Below, piece after piece: positions 1-10,018 of a DNA stretch of 64,000 bases (within the stretch, counting starts at the first letter, position 1; the number at the start of each line of letters is the position of its first letter). The notes below the pieces were generated by a model. The model saw nothing but the letters and a program-made list of their open reading frames with translations, was not told the origin of the DNA and did not search any database. The DNA is from Brucella anthropi ATCC 49188. Its GTDB lineage: Bacteria > Pseudomonadota > Alphaproteobacteria > Rhizobiales > Rhizobiaceae. Both the position numbers and the translations under genes were made by a program. The DNA is taken from contig NC_009667.1 of the NCBI RefSeq assembly GCF_000017405.1, positions 2,280,001 to 2,344,000 of the forward strand, in the 5' to 3' direction.

Positions 1-442
1 GGATCATGAAATCATAGCCTGCACGCTCGGCGTATGGGCCGGTATGGCCGAAACCGGTGATCGAGCAATAGATCAGGCGTGGATTGATGGCTTTAAGGCT
101 CTCATAGTCGAGGCTGTACTTATCCAATCCACCCAGCTTGAAGTTCTCGATGACAACATCGGCGTCAGCCACGAGCTGGCGTACCAGTTCCCTACCTTCA
201 TCAGTGCGGAAATCTGCAGTGATCGAACGCTTGCCGCGATTGCAAGCATGGAAATAGGCGGCGGACCTTTCGCCTTCCACATCGATGAATGGCGGCCCCC
301 ATTTGCGCGTATCGTCACCTTCAGGGCTTTCCACCTTGATGACATCGGCACCGAGATCGGAGAGCGTCTGCCCTACCCATGGTCCGGCAAGAATGCGCGC
401 CAGTTCTACCACCTTGAGACCGTCAAGCGGCGTGTTCTGCAT
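1..442 (-). CDS. CaiB/BaiF family CoA-transferase (5' part only)
   Basis: This is the N-terminal 147 residues of a class III CoA-transferase; the window edge removes the rest. Translation from the ATG at 442 gives the family's opening pattern: LKVVELARILAGPW, then LSDLGADVIKVE, then CNRGKRSI and VIENFK. Class III enzymes move CoA between carboxylic acids through an aspartyl-CoA intermediate. The catalytic Asp lies beyond the edge and cannot be checked. The gene follows glutaryl-CoA dehydrogenase on the same strand with an 82-base gap. That suggests a role in glutarate activation, for example succinyl-CoA:glutarate CoA transfer. The substrate is inferred from context only. Confidence 0.85.
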   Translation of the reverse strand, partial: MQNTPLDGLKVVELARILAGPWVGQTLSDLGADVIKVESPEGDDTRKWGPPFIDVEGERSAAYFHACNRGKRSITADFRTDEGRELVRQLVADADVVIENFKLGGLDKYSLDYESLKAINPRLIYCSITGFGHTGPYAERAGYDFMI

Positions 443-459
443 TTTCAGCAATCCCGTAC

Positions 460-498
460 AAAAATAAAGAGGCCCGCCCGCGAACTGCGAACGGGCCC
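460..498 (-). terminator. hairpin with T-rich tail between gcdH and the CoA-transferase gene
   Basis: Read on the minus strand, a GC-rich stem (GGCCCG...CGGGCC, with inner mismatches) is followed by TCTTTATTTTT. It sits in the 82-base gap after gcdH. It could end gcdH transcription or act as a partial attenuator before the CoA-transferase gene. Confidence 0.5.
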
Positions 499-524
499 GA
501 ATGAAAGGCTTGGCAATACAGCGA

Positions 525-1709
525 TCAGAAGAATGCCTGAATGCCGGTCTGGGCGCGGCCCAGGATCAGCGCATGAACGTCATGCGTGCCTTCATAGGTG
601 TTCACTGTTTCCAGATTCTGCGCATGGCGCATGACGTGGTATTCGATCTGGATACCATTACCGCCGTGCATATCGCGGGCCTGACGGGCAATATCGAGCG
701 CCTTGCCGCAATTGTTGCGCTTCACGATGGAGATCATTTCCGGGGCCATCCTGCCGTCGTCGAACAGACGACCGACGCGCAAGCTTGCCTGAAGGCCAAG
801 AGCAATTTCGGTCTGCATGTCAGCCAGCTTCTTCTGGTAAAGCTGCGTACCAGCCAGCGGCTTGTCGAATTGCTTGCGATCAAGACCATACTGACGAGCA
901 CGGAACCAGCAATCCTCTGCAGCGCCGAGGACGCCCCAGGAAATGCCGTAGCGGGCGCGATTGAGGCAGCCGAACGGCCCCTTGAGACCGGAGACATTCG
1001 GCAGAAGTGCGTCTTCCGAAACCTCGACACCATCCATGACGATTTCGCCGGTGATCGATGCGCGCAGCGAGAGCTTGCCGCCGATCTTCGGTGCGGAAAG
1101 ACCCTTCATGCCCTTTTCGAGGATGAAGCCACGAATGGCGTTGTCATGCGCAGCGGACTTTGCCCAGACGACGAACACATCGGCGATCGGTGAGTTCGAA
1201 ATCCACATCTTGGAGCCGCTGAGGCGATAGCCACCGTCGATCTTTTCGGCGCGGGTCTTCATGCCTGCCGGATCGGAGCCTGCATCTGGCTCGGTCAGGC
1301 CGAAGCAGCCGATCAGCTCGCCGGAGACGAGACCCGGAAGATATTTCTTGCGCTGCTCGTCCGAGCCATAGGCATAGATCGGATACATCACGAGCGACGA
1401 CTGCACGCTCATCATCGAACGATAACCGGAATCGACACGCTCGACTTCACGCGCCACCAGGCCGTAGGCAACATAGCCGGCATTGGCTGCGCCATATTCT
1501 TCAGGAAGCGTCACGCCCAGAAGACCAGCCTGCCCCATCAGACGGAACAGTTCCGGATCGGTCGTCTCATCCAGATAGGCCTTTTCAACGCGAGGCAGCA
1601 GAACGTCCGTCGCAAAAGCCTTGGCCGAGTCGCGGATCATGCGCTCGTCTTCGGTCAGCTGGTCATCCAGCAGAAACGGGTCTTCCCAGCTAAAAGCCGC
1701 ACGTGACAT
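525..1709 (-). CDS. gcdH: glutaryl-CoA dehydrogenase
   Basis: A 394-residue FAD-dependent acyl-CoA dehydrogenase that oxidises and decarboxylates glutaryl-CoA to crotonyl-CoA in lysine, hydroxylysine and tryptophan catabolism. The family signature [13 protein letters not shown] lies near residues 135-147, and the FAD-binding stretch MWISNSP near 168-174. The catalytic base is the Glu in TYEGTHDVH (about residue 373). The sequence [16 protein letters not shown] (about 92-107) is typical of glutaryl-CoA dehydrogenases and holds the Arg that contacts the substrate carboxylate. Length is normal. It diverges from a LysR gene and is followed by a CaiB-type transferase, as is common for this locus in rhizobia. 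Confidence 0.93.
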   Translation of the reverse strand: MSRAAFSWEDPFLLDDQLTEDERMIRDSAKAFATDVLLPRVEKAYLDETTDPELFRLMGQAGLLGVTLPEEYGAANAGYVAYGLVAREVERVDSGYRSMMSVQSSLVMYPIYAYGSDEQRKKYLPGLVSGELIGCFGLTEPDAGSDPAGMKTRAEKIDGGYRLSGSKMWISNSPIADVFVVWAKSAAHDNAIRGFILEKGMKGLSAPKIGGKLSLRASITGEIVMDGVEVSEDALLPNVSGLKGPFGCLNRARYGISWGVLGAAEDCWFRARQYGLDRKQFDKPLAGTQLYQKKLADMQTEIALGLQASLRVGRLFDDGRMAPEMISIVKRNNCGKALDIARQARDMHGGNGIQIEYHVMRHAQNLETVNTYEGTHDVHALILGRAQTGIQAFF

Positions 1710-1793
1710 CAGTGTATTCTCCTCAATGAAAATTTGCAGGAAATATGAACTGTGCCGAGGTCTGGTGCAATCGACGTTTACTCATCGATCTAT

Positions 1794-1809
1794 TCCATTT
1801 AGTAATGGA
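1794..1809. promoter_or_regulatory. 16-base inverted repeat in the gcdH/lysR divergent promoter
   Basis: TCCATT-TAGT-AATGGA is a perfect 6-base inverted repeat lying just before the LysR start. Its place between divergent regulator and target genes fits an autoregulatory LysR site, although it is not a strict T-N11-A box. Binding is inferred. Confidence 0.4.
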
Positions 1810-1811
1810 TC

Positions 1812-2726
1812 ATGACTTCGATATCACGCCGCTTGCTCCCCTCCACCAGTGCACTTGCCGCCTTCGATGCGGTTGCGCGGCATGAAAGCTTTTCGGCTGC
1901 AGCCGAGGAACTGTCGTTGACGCAAGGCGCGGTGAGCCGACAGATTGCAACTCTTGAAGAGCAGCTTGGAACAGCGCTTTTCGACCGCACCAGCCGCAAT
2001 GTGGTTCTATCCGATGCCGGGCGCGTTTATCTGAAGGCGGTGGGGCCAGCGCTGGCATCCATCCGTGCCGCTTCGCTGCAAGTCATGTCGCATATGCGTG
2101 GCACCACGCTTAATCTGGCTTTCCTGCCGACATTCGGCACACGCTGGCTGATCCCGCGCATACCGCGTTTCGTGGCAAAGTATCCCGATATCATCCTCAA
2201 TTTTGCGACGCGTATCGGGCAGTTCGATTTTGATCGCGAAGGACTGGATGCAGCGATCCATATTGGCCAGCCGGACTGGCCCAACGCCGATAGTGTCTTC
2301 CTGATGGATGAAACGGTTGCGCCTGTGTGCAGCCCTGCATTTCTACAGCAGAATCCGGTTCATGTGCCTGCCGATCTGTTGCCGCTTCCCCTATTCAATA
2401 TGGCTTCACGCCCCGGTGCATGGGACCACTGGTTCAAGAGCCTCGATATCGCGGCTCCGGTTTCACCGGGAATGCGCTTTGAACAGTTTTCGAATGTCTC
2501 ACAGGCTTGCATTGCAGGCCTTGGCGTTGCGCTGATGCCACTGTTCCTCATTCGCGCCGAAATCGATAGTGGCCAGCTTGTGGTTGCCTGTCCGCATACG
2601 GTCAAAAGCCCGAGCAGCTATTATTTTGTGACGCCGAAGGCTCGTTCGAGCACTCCGGCGGTGTCGGCTTTCCGGGATTGGCTGTTGGCGGAAGTCAAAA
2701 GCGAAAATAGCCGCTCAGGCGATTGA
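1812..2726 (+). CDS. LysR-family transcriptional regulator (GcvA-like)
   Basis: A 304-residue LysR regulator. The N-terminal winged helix-turn-helix spans about residues 8-66 ([19 protein letters not shown], then [12 protein letters not shown]), followed by a periplasmic-binding-protein-like effector domain. The opening [17 protein letters not shown] is typical of the GcvA-like subgroup. It is transcribed divergently from gcdH, so control of glutaryl-CoA breakdown is the likeliest job (inference). The start lacks a strong ribosome-binding site, with only GGA close by. Its 3' end overlaps the convergent flavin oxidoreductase gene by 12 bases. Confidence 0.85.
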   Translation: MTSISRRLLPSTSALAAFDAVARHESFSAAAEELSLTQGAVSRQIATLEEQLGTALFDRTSRNVVLSDAGRVYLKAVGPALASIRAASLQVMSHMRGTTLNLAFLPTFGTRWLIPRIPRFVAKYPDIILNFATRIGQFDFDREGLDAAIHIGQPDWPNADSVFLMDETVAPVCSPAFLQQNPVHVPADLLPLPLFNMASRPGAWDHWFKSLDIAAPVSPGMRFEQFSNVSQACIAGLGVALMPLFLIRAEIDSGQLVVACPHTVKSPSSYYFVTPKARSSTPAVSAFRDWLLAEVKSENSRSGD

Positions 2727-3710
2727 TTGGCCGATTGAACGGCTGGCGATCTCGTATGAATGCAGGCGCTTCTTGTGATCATGTATCATGCCGGTCAACA
2801 TCAGTTCATCGGCGCCGGTGCTTTCTGCAAAGGCCTTGATGCCTTTCGCTACCGTGTCCGGTCCACCGACCACACGGCATGACAGCATCTGACGAACAAG
2901 CGCCTGCGCTGCCGGATCAAGCTGGTCCGCATAGCCTTCGACCGGTGCAGGAAGCTTGCCGGGGCGACCGCTGCGCAGGTTGACGAAAGCCTGCAGTTGC
3001 GACGTGAAAAGATGGTTCGCCTCTTCGTCCGTGTCGGCTGCGATCACGTTGAGGCCCAGCATCACATAAGGCTTCTGCATATATTCCGATGGCTCAAACC
3101 GCTCGCGATATAGAGCGATGGCGCGCTCCATTTCGGCAGGCGCGAAGTGCGAGGCAAATGCGTAAGGCAGCCCCAGCATCGCGGCAAGCTGCGCGCCGAA
3201 CAGGCTGGAACCGAGAATCCAGACAGGCACATTCAACCCCTCGCCCGGCACTGCGCGCACGCGCTGGCCCGGTTCGGCAGGTTTGAAATAGTTGAGCAAC
3301 TCGACCACATCCTGCGGAAACGCATTGGCGTCACTGTCGAGATTACGACGAAGCGCATGAGCGGTGATCTGGTCAGTGCCCGGAGCGCGCCCAAGACCGA
3401 GATCGATACGCCCCGGAAACAGGGAAGCCAGCGTGCCGAACTGTTCTGCAATCACCAGAGGTGCGTGGTTGGGCAGCATGACGCCGCCAGCACCGACGCG
3501 AATGGTTGAGGTGCCGTTGGCGACGTAACCAATGACCACAGATGTGGCGGCACTGGCGATGCCCGGCATATTGTGGTGTTCGGCAAGCCAGTAACGGTGA
3601 AAGCCGAGCCGTTCGGCATGTTGCGCAAGCTCCAGCGTATTATGCAGCGATTGTGCTGCATCGCTACCTTCGGGAACGGGCGAAAGATCGAGAACGGATA
3701 AGGGTATCAT
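2715..3710 (-). CDS. LLM-class flavin-dependent oxidoreductase (luciferase-like monooxygenase)
   Basis: A 331-residue bacterial-luciferase-like protein of the MsnO8/YhbW-type subgroup. The start [11 protein letters not shown] and the core [22 protein letters not shown] are hallmarks of this subgroup, as is [25 protein letters not shown] (positions about 35-100). The protein probably uses FMNH2 and oxygen on an unknown small molecule, or simply binds flavin. It is convergent with the LysR gene and faces an RND efflux operon across a shared terminator. The substrate cannot be told from the sequence. Confidence 0.85.
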   Translation of the reverse strand: MIPLSVLDLSPVPEGSDAAQSLHNTLELAQHAERLGFHRYWLAEHHNMPGIASAATSVVIGYVANGTSTIRVGAGGVMLPNHAPLVIAEQFGTLASLFPGRIDLGLGRAPGTDQITAHALRRNLDSDANAFPQDVVELLNYFKPAEPGQRVRAVPGEGLNVPVWILGSSLFGAQLAAMLGLPYAFASHFAPAEMERAIALYRERFEPSEYMQKPYVMLGLNVIAADTDEEANHLFTSQLQAFVNLRSGRPGKLPAPVEGYADQLDPAAQALVRQMLSCRVVGGPDTVAKGIKAFAESTGADELMLTGMIHDHKKRLHSYEIASRSIGQSIA

Positions 3711-3758
3711 ACTGGCTCATATGGGTTGGAACGCAGCGTTTGCAACGTTAGCAAAAAT

Positions 3759-3792
3759 CAAAAGGGCGACCTATTTCTAGGCCGCCCTTTGT
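3759..3792. terminator. bidirectional-type rho-independent terminator
   Basis: A stem AAAGGGCG...CGCCCTTT with flanking A and T tracts lies just after the 3' end of the RND permease gene (minus strand). Confidence 0.75.
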
Positions 3793-3811
3793 CATTGGTT
3801 CAACGCAAGTT

Positions 3812-6800
3812 TCAGTGATGTTGCGCTGGAGCCGGTTCGCCGCCTTCATCCGATGACGCAACATATTCGCCTTCAACATCCTTCTTGGCGATGAAGGTGT
3901 AGAACATCGGCACCACGAACAACGTGAAGATCGTGCCGATCACGATACCAGTGAAGATCACCAGACCCATCGAGTAACGTGCGGCTGCACCGGCACCGGT
4001 CGCGATGATGAGCGGTACAACGCCAAGCGCCATGGCGGCAGTGGTCATCAGGATCGGACGCAGGCGGGTTTCAGCCGCGACGATGATCGCATCCCGGCGT
4101 GAAAGACCATGCAGACGGCGTTGCTGGTTGGCGAATTCCACCATCAGAATACCGTGCTTGGTAATCAGCCCGACAAGGGTGATGAGACCGACCTGCGTGT
4201 AGATGTTGAGAGTGCCGAGACCGATGTTCAGCGGCACGATGGCACCGAAGATCGACAGCGGAACCGACATCATGATGATGAACGGATCGCGGAAGCTTTC
4301 GAACTGCGCCGCAAGCACGAGATAGATCACGATGACGGCGAGGCCGAAGGCGATCAGGATCGTGTTGCCCTGCTCCACTTCCAGACGCGACTGACCGGAA
4401 TAATCCAGGAAGAAGCCTTCCGGCATCTTGGATTTGGCCAGATCGACCAGAGTTTGCAGGCCCTGCCCGGTTGTAACGCCTGGCAGCGGCAGAGCTGAAA
4501 TCGTGGCCGAATTCAGCTGGTTGAACTGCTCGATTGCTGCAGGCGATGCGTTCTGGCTGATCGTGATGACCGACGACAGCGGGATCATCGAGCCGGAAAC
4601 ACTGCGCACATAGAAGTCGCCAAGCTTTTCCGGGTTCGAACGGTATGCATCGGGCACCTGCGTGATGATGTCATAGCTGTTCGAATCGCGGTCGAACTTC
4701 GCCACCGATGCGCCACCGGTCAGGAGACCCAGTGTCGAACCGATATCGCTGATCTGCACACCCAGCGTTGCTGCGCGGTCGCGATCGATGGTGATTGTGA
4801 CCTGCGGTGCGTTGAAGGAAAGCGAGTTCTGCACAATGATATACTGGCCGGAAGCCTGTGCTTCGTTCTTGATTTCCTCAGCCAGTGCGAAAACCTGATC
4901 GGCTGGGCCAGTCGATTGGATAGCAATCGAGATCGGCAGGCCGCCACCCGTTCCCGGCAGGGACGGAGGCGCGAAGATGAAAGCTTCAACACCTGCGACC
5001 TTGGAAATACGTGCGGTCAGGTCTTCCTGAATCTGCTTCTGCGAACGGGTACGCTCGTTCCAGTCCTTCAAAACCCACAGCGCGATACCGGATGTCGTGC
5101 CACCGTCCATGCCGACGATCTGGAAGCGGGTCTTCAGTTCGGGAAGATCCTTGGTCAGTTCGTCGATCTGTTCGGCGTAGAGATTGGTATAGGCCGAGGT
5201 TGCATATTGCGGAGCCTGGAACATCGAGAACAGCGCGCCGGAATCTTCTTCCGGTGCCAGTTCGCTCGACGTGTTCATGAAAAGGAAGCCCGTCAATCCC
5301 ATCAGCGCTACGACAATTGCGAGCGTAATGCCGCGATAGTTGAGCGAGTTGGAGACACGACGGTGATACCACTTTTCGAAACGCGAGAAGGTCCGGTCGA
5401 TGAACTTCTGGAACCGGGTCTGGTCGCCATGCTTGAGCATACGCGCGCACATCATTGGCGAAACCGTCAAGGCGGCAACGCCCGAAATGATAACGGCGCC
5501 AGCCAGCGTGAAGGCGAATTCGCGGAACAGGGCGCCCGTCAGACCGCCCGTGAAGCCGAGTGGTGCGAACACCGCCGCCAGCGTGATCGTCATGGCGATG
5601 ATCGAGCCGGTGATTTCCTTCATGCCCTTGAAGGCAGCGTCCATGGGCCGGAGGCCCTCTTCGATATGCCGGTGTATGTTCTCCAGAACCACGATGGCAT
5701 CGTCGACCACAAGGCCGATGGCGAGAACCATCGCGAGCAGTGACAACAGGTTGATCGAGAAGCCGAGCGCATAAAGGAAAAAGCACACGCCGATCAACGA
5801 GATTGGGATCGTGACAATCGGAATCAGCACCGAGCGGAACGACCCGAGGAAGACGATGATGACCAGAATGACGATGGCCACGGCTTCGCCGATGGTCGTG
5901 AAGACTTCCTTGATCGAAGAGCTGATCTGCTCGGTCGCGTCATAGACGAGAACAAGCGACATGCCTTCCGGCAGCGACGCCTGGATAGATGGCAGTTCCT
6001 TGCGGACGGCAGCGGCCATGTCGATGGGGTTTGCCGCCGGTGTCGGGAAGACGCCGAGGAAGGTACCAGCCGAGCCGTTGAACGAAACGATGGTGTCCGT
6101 GCTTTTCGCCGCCAGTTCGACCCGCGCAACATCACGCAGACGAACGACGTCGTCACCCGAGGCCTTGATCGGCATGGCGCCAAAGGCTTCCGGTGTCTGC
6201 AAGGTCGACTTCAATGTGATCGATGACGACACATATTCGTTCTTGGTCGTGCCGGGCGCCGACAGGAAGTTGGAAGCGTTGATTGCCGCCAGAACTTCCG
6301 GTGCCGTGATCTGACGTGCCGCAAGCTGGATCGGGTCGAGCCAGACACGCATCGAATAGACCTGACCGCCCAGAATTTCAGCCTTTGCAACACCCTGAAT
6401 GGTGGACATGCGCGGCTGGATAACGCGTTCCAGATATTCCGTGATCTGTTCGCTCGTCATATTCGGGTTCTGCGCTGCCAGATACATGGTAGCGAAGTTC
6501 TGACCCGTTCCCTTGACGATGACGGGATCATCGGATTCGTCCGGCAGGTCGCCGCGAACCTGATTGACCTTGGCGATGACTTCCGTCAACGCCGCATCGG
6601 GGTTTGCGCCGAGCTTCATCTGCACGGTCACCGTGCTCGACGACGGACGGCTCGAAGACGTCACATAGTCGATGTTTTCAGTCGTAGCGACTGCTTCGGC
6701 GATCGGCGCGGTGATGAAACCCTGAATGAGATCGGCACTCGCGCCGGCATAGTTTGTTGTGACCGTGATAACGGTTTCATCGACCTTCGGATATTCGCGC

Positions 6801-6901
6801 ACCGTCAGCTGCGCGATACCCTGAAGGCCCAACAGAATGATCATGAGGGCGACTACCGTGGCAAGCACGGGTCGCCGGATGAAAATATCGGAAAAGCTCA
6901 T
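3812..6901 (-). CDS. RND-family multidrug efflux permease
   Basis: A 1,029-residue inner-membrane proton-driven transporter of the hydrophobe/amphiphile efflux family. It opens with MSFSDIFIRRPVLATVVALM, the usual first membrane segment. The pattern GLVVDDAIVVLENIHRH near residue 405 holds the paired aspartates of proton relay, and a second membrane bundle fills the last 170 residues (TLVGLITKHGILMVEFAN). Two large periplasmic loops have the expected size. It lies 9 bases after its membrane fusion partner. No outer-membrane channel gene is nearby, so a TolC-type protein must come from elsewhere. It may match one of the Brucella Bep pumps, but I do not assign which. Confidence 0.93.
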   Translation of the reverse strand: MSFSDIFIRRPVLATVVALMIILLGLQGIAQLTVREYPKVDETVITVTTNYAGASADLIQGFITAPIAEAVATTENIDYVTSSSRPSSSTVTVQMKLGANPDAALTEVIAKVNQVRGDLPDESDDPVIVKGTGQNFATMYLAAQNPNMTSEQITEYLERVIQPRMSTIQGVAKAEILGGQVYSMRVWLDPIQLAARQITAPEVLAAINASNFLSAPGTTKNEYVSSSITLKSTLQTPEAFGAMPIKASGDDVVRLRDVARVELAAKSTDTIVSFNGSAGTFLGVFPTPAANPIDMAAAVRKELPSIQASLPEGMSLVLVYDATEQISSSIKEVFTTIGEAVAIVILVIIVFLGSFRSVLIPIVTIPISLIGVCFFLYALGFSINLLSLLAMVLAIGLVVDDAIVVLENIHRHIEEGLRPMDAAFKGMKEITGSIIAMTITLAAVFAPLGFTGGLTGALFREFAFTLAGAVIISGVAALTVSPMMCARMLKHGDQTRFQKFIDRTFSRFEKWYHRRVSNSLNYRGITLAIVVALMGLTGFLFMNTSSELAPEEDSGALFSMFQAPQYATSAYTNLYAEQIDELTKDLPELKTRFQIVGMDGGTTSGIALWVLKDWNERTRSQKQIQEDLTARISKVAGVEAFIFAPPSLPGTGGGLPISIAIQSTGPADQVFALAEEIKNEAQASGQYIIVQNSLSFNAPQVTITIDRDRAATLGVQISDIGSTLGLLTGGASVAKFDRDSNSYDIITQVPDAYRSNPEKLGDFYVRSVSGSMIPLSSVITISQNASPAAIEQFNQLNSATISALPLPGVTTGQGLQTLVDLAKSKMPEGFFLDYSGQSRLEVEQGNTILIAFGLAVIVIYLVLAAQFESFRDPFIIMMSVPLSIFGAIVPLNIGLGTLNIYTQVGLITLVGLITKHGILMVEFANQQRRLHGLSRRDAIIVAAETRLRPILMTTAAMALGVVPLIIATGAGAAARYSMGLVIFTGIVIGTIFTLFVVPMFYTFIAKKDVEGEYVASSDEGGEPAPAQHH

Positions 6902-6910
6902 CGGGATCGC

Positions 6911-8095
6911 CTATTGCTTGTCAGCCGGTTGGCCGGCCGGAATCGGATTGACGGTGTTGTCGATGTTCACCGGTACGCCGGGCGAGAGCCGGTTCTGGCC
7001 TGCCGTGATGATGATGTCTCCAGCCTTGAGGCCGCTCGTCACTTCGACAATGCCGGAATAGCGGCGTCCAAGCTTGATGAAGACCTGCTGTGCGACCTGC
7101 TTCTCGCCATCTTCCGGCTTGGCATCGGCAGCAGGAGCCTTGGCGGTGTTGTCGCCTTCGGCAGCCTTCGCGCCTTCCTGCTTCTGTTCCGGACGAACCG
7201 CATAGACATAGTCGCCGTACAGGCTGGAGATGATCGTGGTCTGTGGCAGGGCAATGACATTGTCTTCTTCCGGCAACTCGACGCGAACCTGCACAAACTG
7301 ACCCGGTGTCAGTTCATGATCCGGATTCTGTACTTCCGCGCGCACCGAAACGAGACGGGTCGTCGGGTCGATCTTCGGATCGATACCGATAATAGTGCCG
7401 GTGAAGTTGAGTGCTTCCGCAGTCGAACCGACCTTGACGGTTTGTCCAAGCTTGATGGAGGCAAGCGACTGTTCCGGGACAGTGAAGTCGATGCGCATCA
7501 CGTCGGTGTTCTGCAGCGTGGCAATGACCGTGCCGGGCGTCAGATACTGGCCGAGATCGACCTTGGAAATGCCGATAACGCCTGAGAACGGGGCCTTGAC
7601 CGACTTCTGCGCCAGCGTTGCACGCATCTTTTCCACCACCGCACCGGCGGCATTGGCGACCGATGCAGTCGTATCGACATTTGATACAGCACCGACACCG
7701 CGCGTGCGCAGCGTATCGGCGCGTTTCAGGTTCTGCTGTGCAAGAACGGCTTCAGCTTCGGCGGCTGCGAGGTCCGCCTTCTGAATGCTGTCTTCCAGCT
7801 GAAGCAGCAGGTCGCCTTCCTTGACTTCCTGATTGGCCTTGAAGTTGATCTTCTGCACGAGGCCGTCAAGCTGTACGGTCAGATCGACGCCATTGAGCGC
7901 ATTGGCCGTGCCGATGGCTTCCACACCAGGCTTCCATACGCCCGGCTCCACTGTCACGGTCGAAACCGTCTGGGCGGGCTGCTGCATGTTGGCGAAAAAG
8001 TCTTTGATGGCCTGTGATCGGAACAGGTTAAAGCCAACGAGGCCTCCAACGACGATCACGAGGAATATTATTGCCAGAATAAGGCGCTTGATCAT
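6911..8095 (-). CDS. RND efflux periplasmic adaptor (membrane fusion protein)
   Basis: A 394-residue adaptor that links the RND permease to an outer-membrane channel. I chose the ATG at 8095 because GGAG stands at the proper distance and the next residues form a membrane anchor (MIKRLILAIIFLVIVVGG). A longer frame to 8170 would put 25 polar residues ahead of the anchor. Lipoyl/barrel-sandwich halves flank a short alpha-hairpin, with GLVQKINFKANQEVKEGDLL followed by KAPFSGVIGISKVDLGQY. Near the C terminus is a 30-residue Glu/Lys/Ala-rich insert, before the final beta domain. It is co-transcribed with the permease downstream. Confidence 0.9.
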   Translation of the reverse strand: MIKRLILAIIFLVIVVGGLVGFNLFRSQAIKDFFANMQQPAQTVSTVTVEPGVWKPGVEAIGTANALNGVDLTVQLDGLVQKINFKANQEVKEGDLLLQLEDSIQKADLAAAEAEAVLAQQNLKRADTLRTRGVGAVSNVDTTASVANAAGAVVEKMRATLAQKSVKAPFSGVIGISKVDLGQYLTPGTVIATLQNTDVMRIDFTVPEQSLASIKLGQTVKVGSTAEALNFTGTIIGIDPKIDPTTRLVSVRAEVQNPDHELTPGQFVQVRVELPEEDNVIALPQTTIISSLYGDYVYAVRPEQKQEGAKAAEGDNTAKAPAADAKPEDGEKQVAQQVFIKLGRRYSGIVEVTSGLKAGDIIITAGQNRLSPGVPVNIDNTVNPIPAGQPADKQ

Positions 8096-8216
8096 TGCGG
8101 ATGCACTCCAGATGGCTCCCTGATCGATCAGGGTTGGGGGATTGGCCGCGGCGCCTTCTTTCGCAGTCACGCAAAGGTCGCGCGTATTTTACTTGAATGA
8201 AAGTGGCGAATAACTG

Positions 8217-8232
8217 TACCGTCTGGACGGTA
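8217..8232. promoter_or_regulatory. palindromic TetR operator between the repressor and efflux genes
   Basis: TACCGTC-TG-GACGGTA is a perfect 7-base inverted repeat lying 37 bases before the TTG start of the TetR gene and about 120 bases before the adaptor gene. A TTGTCA hexamer begins right next to it at 8233. This is the classic arrangement for a self-regulating TetR repressor of a divergent efflux operon. Confidence 0.7.
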
Positions 8233-8268
8233 TTGTCAACATACGAACTGTCAGGAGACACCAGTAAA

Positions 8269-8814
8269 TTGCTAACAAAAAAGAAGGTCTCGTCGCGCGA
8301 GCGTATTTTGCGCGCTGCTACTGAGCTTGCCCGTGAGATCGGACCCGCTCACCTGTCTCTCGATGCTGTAGCAGCCCGTGCGGGCCTTTCAAAAGGCGGA
8401 TTACTTTATTCTTTTCCGACAAAGGCCAAACTGCTCGAAGCGGTGGTCGAAGAATATATGAAAGAGCACGAACACGCCATGGAGGTTCAGGAAACACTCC
8501 AGAAAGGCGATAAAAACCGCGTGGCACGGGCTTTTCTCGATGTTTACCGGGTTCAGGCCGATGATGAGCCACCGGCTTGTGGTGTCCTTGCCGCGCTTGC
8601 CGAAGATCCCGGTTTCATGGTGCCGGTTCGCCGATATCACAGGGCATTTCTCGACCGCATGATCAAGGACACGACCGATTCCGATACCGCGCTGATTGTC
8701 TACCTGGCCGTCGCGGGTCTCGAATGCTCCAAACTGATGGAATGTGAAATTCTGAACGATGAGGAACAGCGCGCCGTTCTCGTCCGTTTGGAAAACATGC
8801 TGACAGAAAACTGA
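8269..8814 (+). CDS. TetR-family repressor of the adjacent RND pump
   Basis: A 181-residue TetR regulator if the TTG at 8269 is used. That codon has GGAG upstream at a good distance, and the next residues (LLTKKKVSSRERIL) fit the usual short TetR lead. An ATG at 8197 in the same frame would place the operator palindrome inside the coding region, so I reject it. The helix-turn-helix is SLDAVAARAGLSKGGLLYSF, and the C-terminal domain is of the TetR_C type seen in AcrR/BepR-like proteins. It likely represses the divergent adaptor and permease genes until a ligand binds. Confidence 0.85.
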   Translation: MLTKKKVSSRERILRAATELAREIGPAHLSLDAVAARAGLSKGGLLYSFPTKAKLLEAVVEEYMKEHEHAMEVQETLQKGDKNRVARAFLDVYRVQADDEPPACGVLAALAEDPGFMVPVRRYHRAFLDRMIKDTTDSDTALIVYLAVAGLECSKLMECEILNDEEQRAVLVRLENMLTEN

Positions 8815-8827
8815 CAGCTATAAAGAA

Positions 8828-8852
8828 AAAGGGCGCCGGGCGCCCTTAATTT
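8828..8852. terminator. terminator between tetR and tgt 3' ends
   Basis: AAGGGCGCC-GG-GCGCCCTT hairpin flanked by A and T runs; it can serve both converging genes. Confidence 0.75.
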
Positions 8853-8866
8853 TAGCAAGTTTCGAA

Positions 8867-10018
8867 TCAGAGCGCGGGAATATCACCCCTCGCCCATCCT
8901 TCCGAAGTTTCGGCGGAAAAATCGCCAAAACGCCCGTCGGCAATCGATGCGCGGATGCCCTTCATCAGATACTGATAATAGGCCAGGTTATTCCAGGTCA
9001 GGAGCATGGCGCCGAGCGCTTCACCGGATTTTACCAGATGGTGCAGATAGGCGCGGCTATAGTCGCGCGATGCCGGACAATCTGATTCCGGATCGAGCGG
9101 GCGATGATCGTCTGCATGGCGCGCATTACGCAGGTTCACTTTGCCAAAGCGCGTAAATGCGAGGCCGTGACGGCCTGCGCGCGTCGGCATCACGCAATCG
9201 AACATGTCGATCCCGCGCGCCACCGACTTCAGAATATCGTCCGGCGTGCCGACACCCATCAGGTAGCGGGGCTTTTCCGATGGCAGGATCGGGCAGACCA
9301 CTTCCAGCATGTCGAGCATGACCTGCTGCGGCTCGCCGACCGCAAGTCCACCGACCGAATAGCCCTTGAGATCCATGGCCTTCAGCGCTTCCGCCGATTT
9401 CTCACGCAGACGCGCTACATCGCCGCCCTGCACGATGCCGAACATCGCTTTGCCCGGCTGAATGCCGAAAGCGACCTTGCAGCGTTCGGCCCAGCGCAGC
9501 GACAATTCCATTGCGCGCTCGGTGTTCTTTTCCGGTGAAGGCAGCGCCACGCATTCATCGAGCTGCATCTGGATATCGCTATCCAGCAGCCCCTGAATCT
9601 CGATGGATCGCTCCGGCGTCATTTCATAAGGCTTGCCATCGATATGCGAGCGGAATGTCACGCCTTTCTCGTCGAGCTTGCGCAATTGCGCGAGCGACAT
9701 GACCTGAAAACCACCGGAATCGGTCAGGATCGGGCCTTTCCAGCCGCCGAACTCATGCAGGCCACCCAACCGCGCCACGCGCTCGGCACCCGGCCGCAGC
9801 ATCAGGTGATAGGTATTGCCAAGGATGATATCGGCGCCAAGTTCTTTCACCTGGTCCATATACATGGCCTTGACCGTGCCAGCCGTACCGACCGGCATGA
9901 AGGCAGGCGTGCGCACCACGCCGCGCGGCATGGAAATCTCGCCCTGACGAGCAGCGCCGTCGGTTGCCAGCACTTTGAATTCGAAGTTTTCGCTTGTCTT
10001 TAGATTTTCCAGAGTCAT
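8867..10018 (-). CDS. tgt: tRNA-guanine transglycosylase (queuine tRNA-ribosyltransferase)
   Basis: A 383-residue TGT that swaps guanine-34 for preQ1 in GUN-anticodon tRNAs during queuosine synthesis. Key parts are visible: [12 protein letters not shown] with the catalytic-region Asp, [19 protein letters not shown], the substrate loop [11 protein letters not shown], and MPTRAGRHG. The C-terminal zinc site is unusual. Where characterised TGTs carry Cys-x-Cys-x-x-Cys before the SRAYLHHL block, this protein reads [18 protein letters not shown], leaving only one of the three cysteines. The fourth ligand, a His, may be kept. The gene overlaps queA upstream by 4 bases (10015-10018), so the two are translationally coupled. 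Confidence 0.95.
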   Translation of the reverse strand: MTLENLKTSENFEFKVLATDGAARQGEISMPRGVVRTPAFMPVGTAGTVKAMYMDQVKELGADIILGNTYHLMLRPGAERVARLGGLHEFGGWKGPILTDSGGFQVMSLAQLRKLDEKGVTFRSHIDGKPYEMTPERSIEIQGLLDSDIQMQLDECVALPSPEKNTERAMELSLRWAERCKVAFGIQPGKAMFGIVQGGDVARLREKSAEALKAMDLKGYSVGGLAVGEPQQVMLDMLEVVCPILPSEKPRYLMGVGTPDDILKSVARGIDMFDCVMPTRAGRHGLAFTRFGKVNLRNARHADDHRPLDPESDCPASRDYSRAYLHHLVKSGEALGAMLLTWNNLAYYQYLMKGIRASIADGRFGDFSAETSEGWARGDIPAL

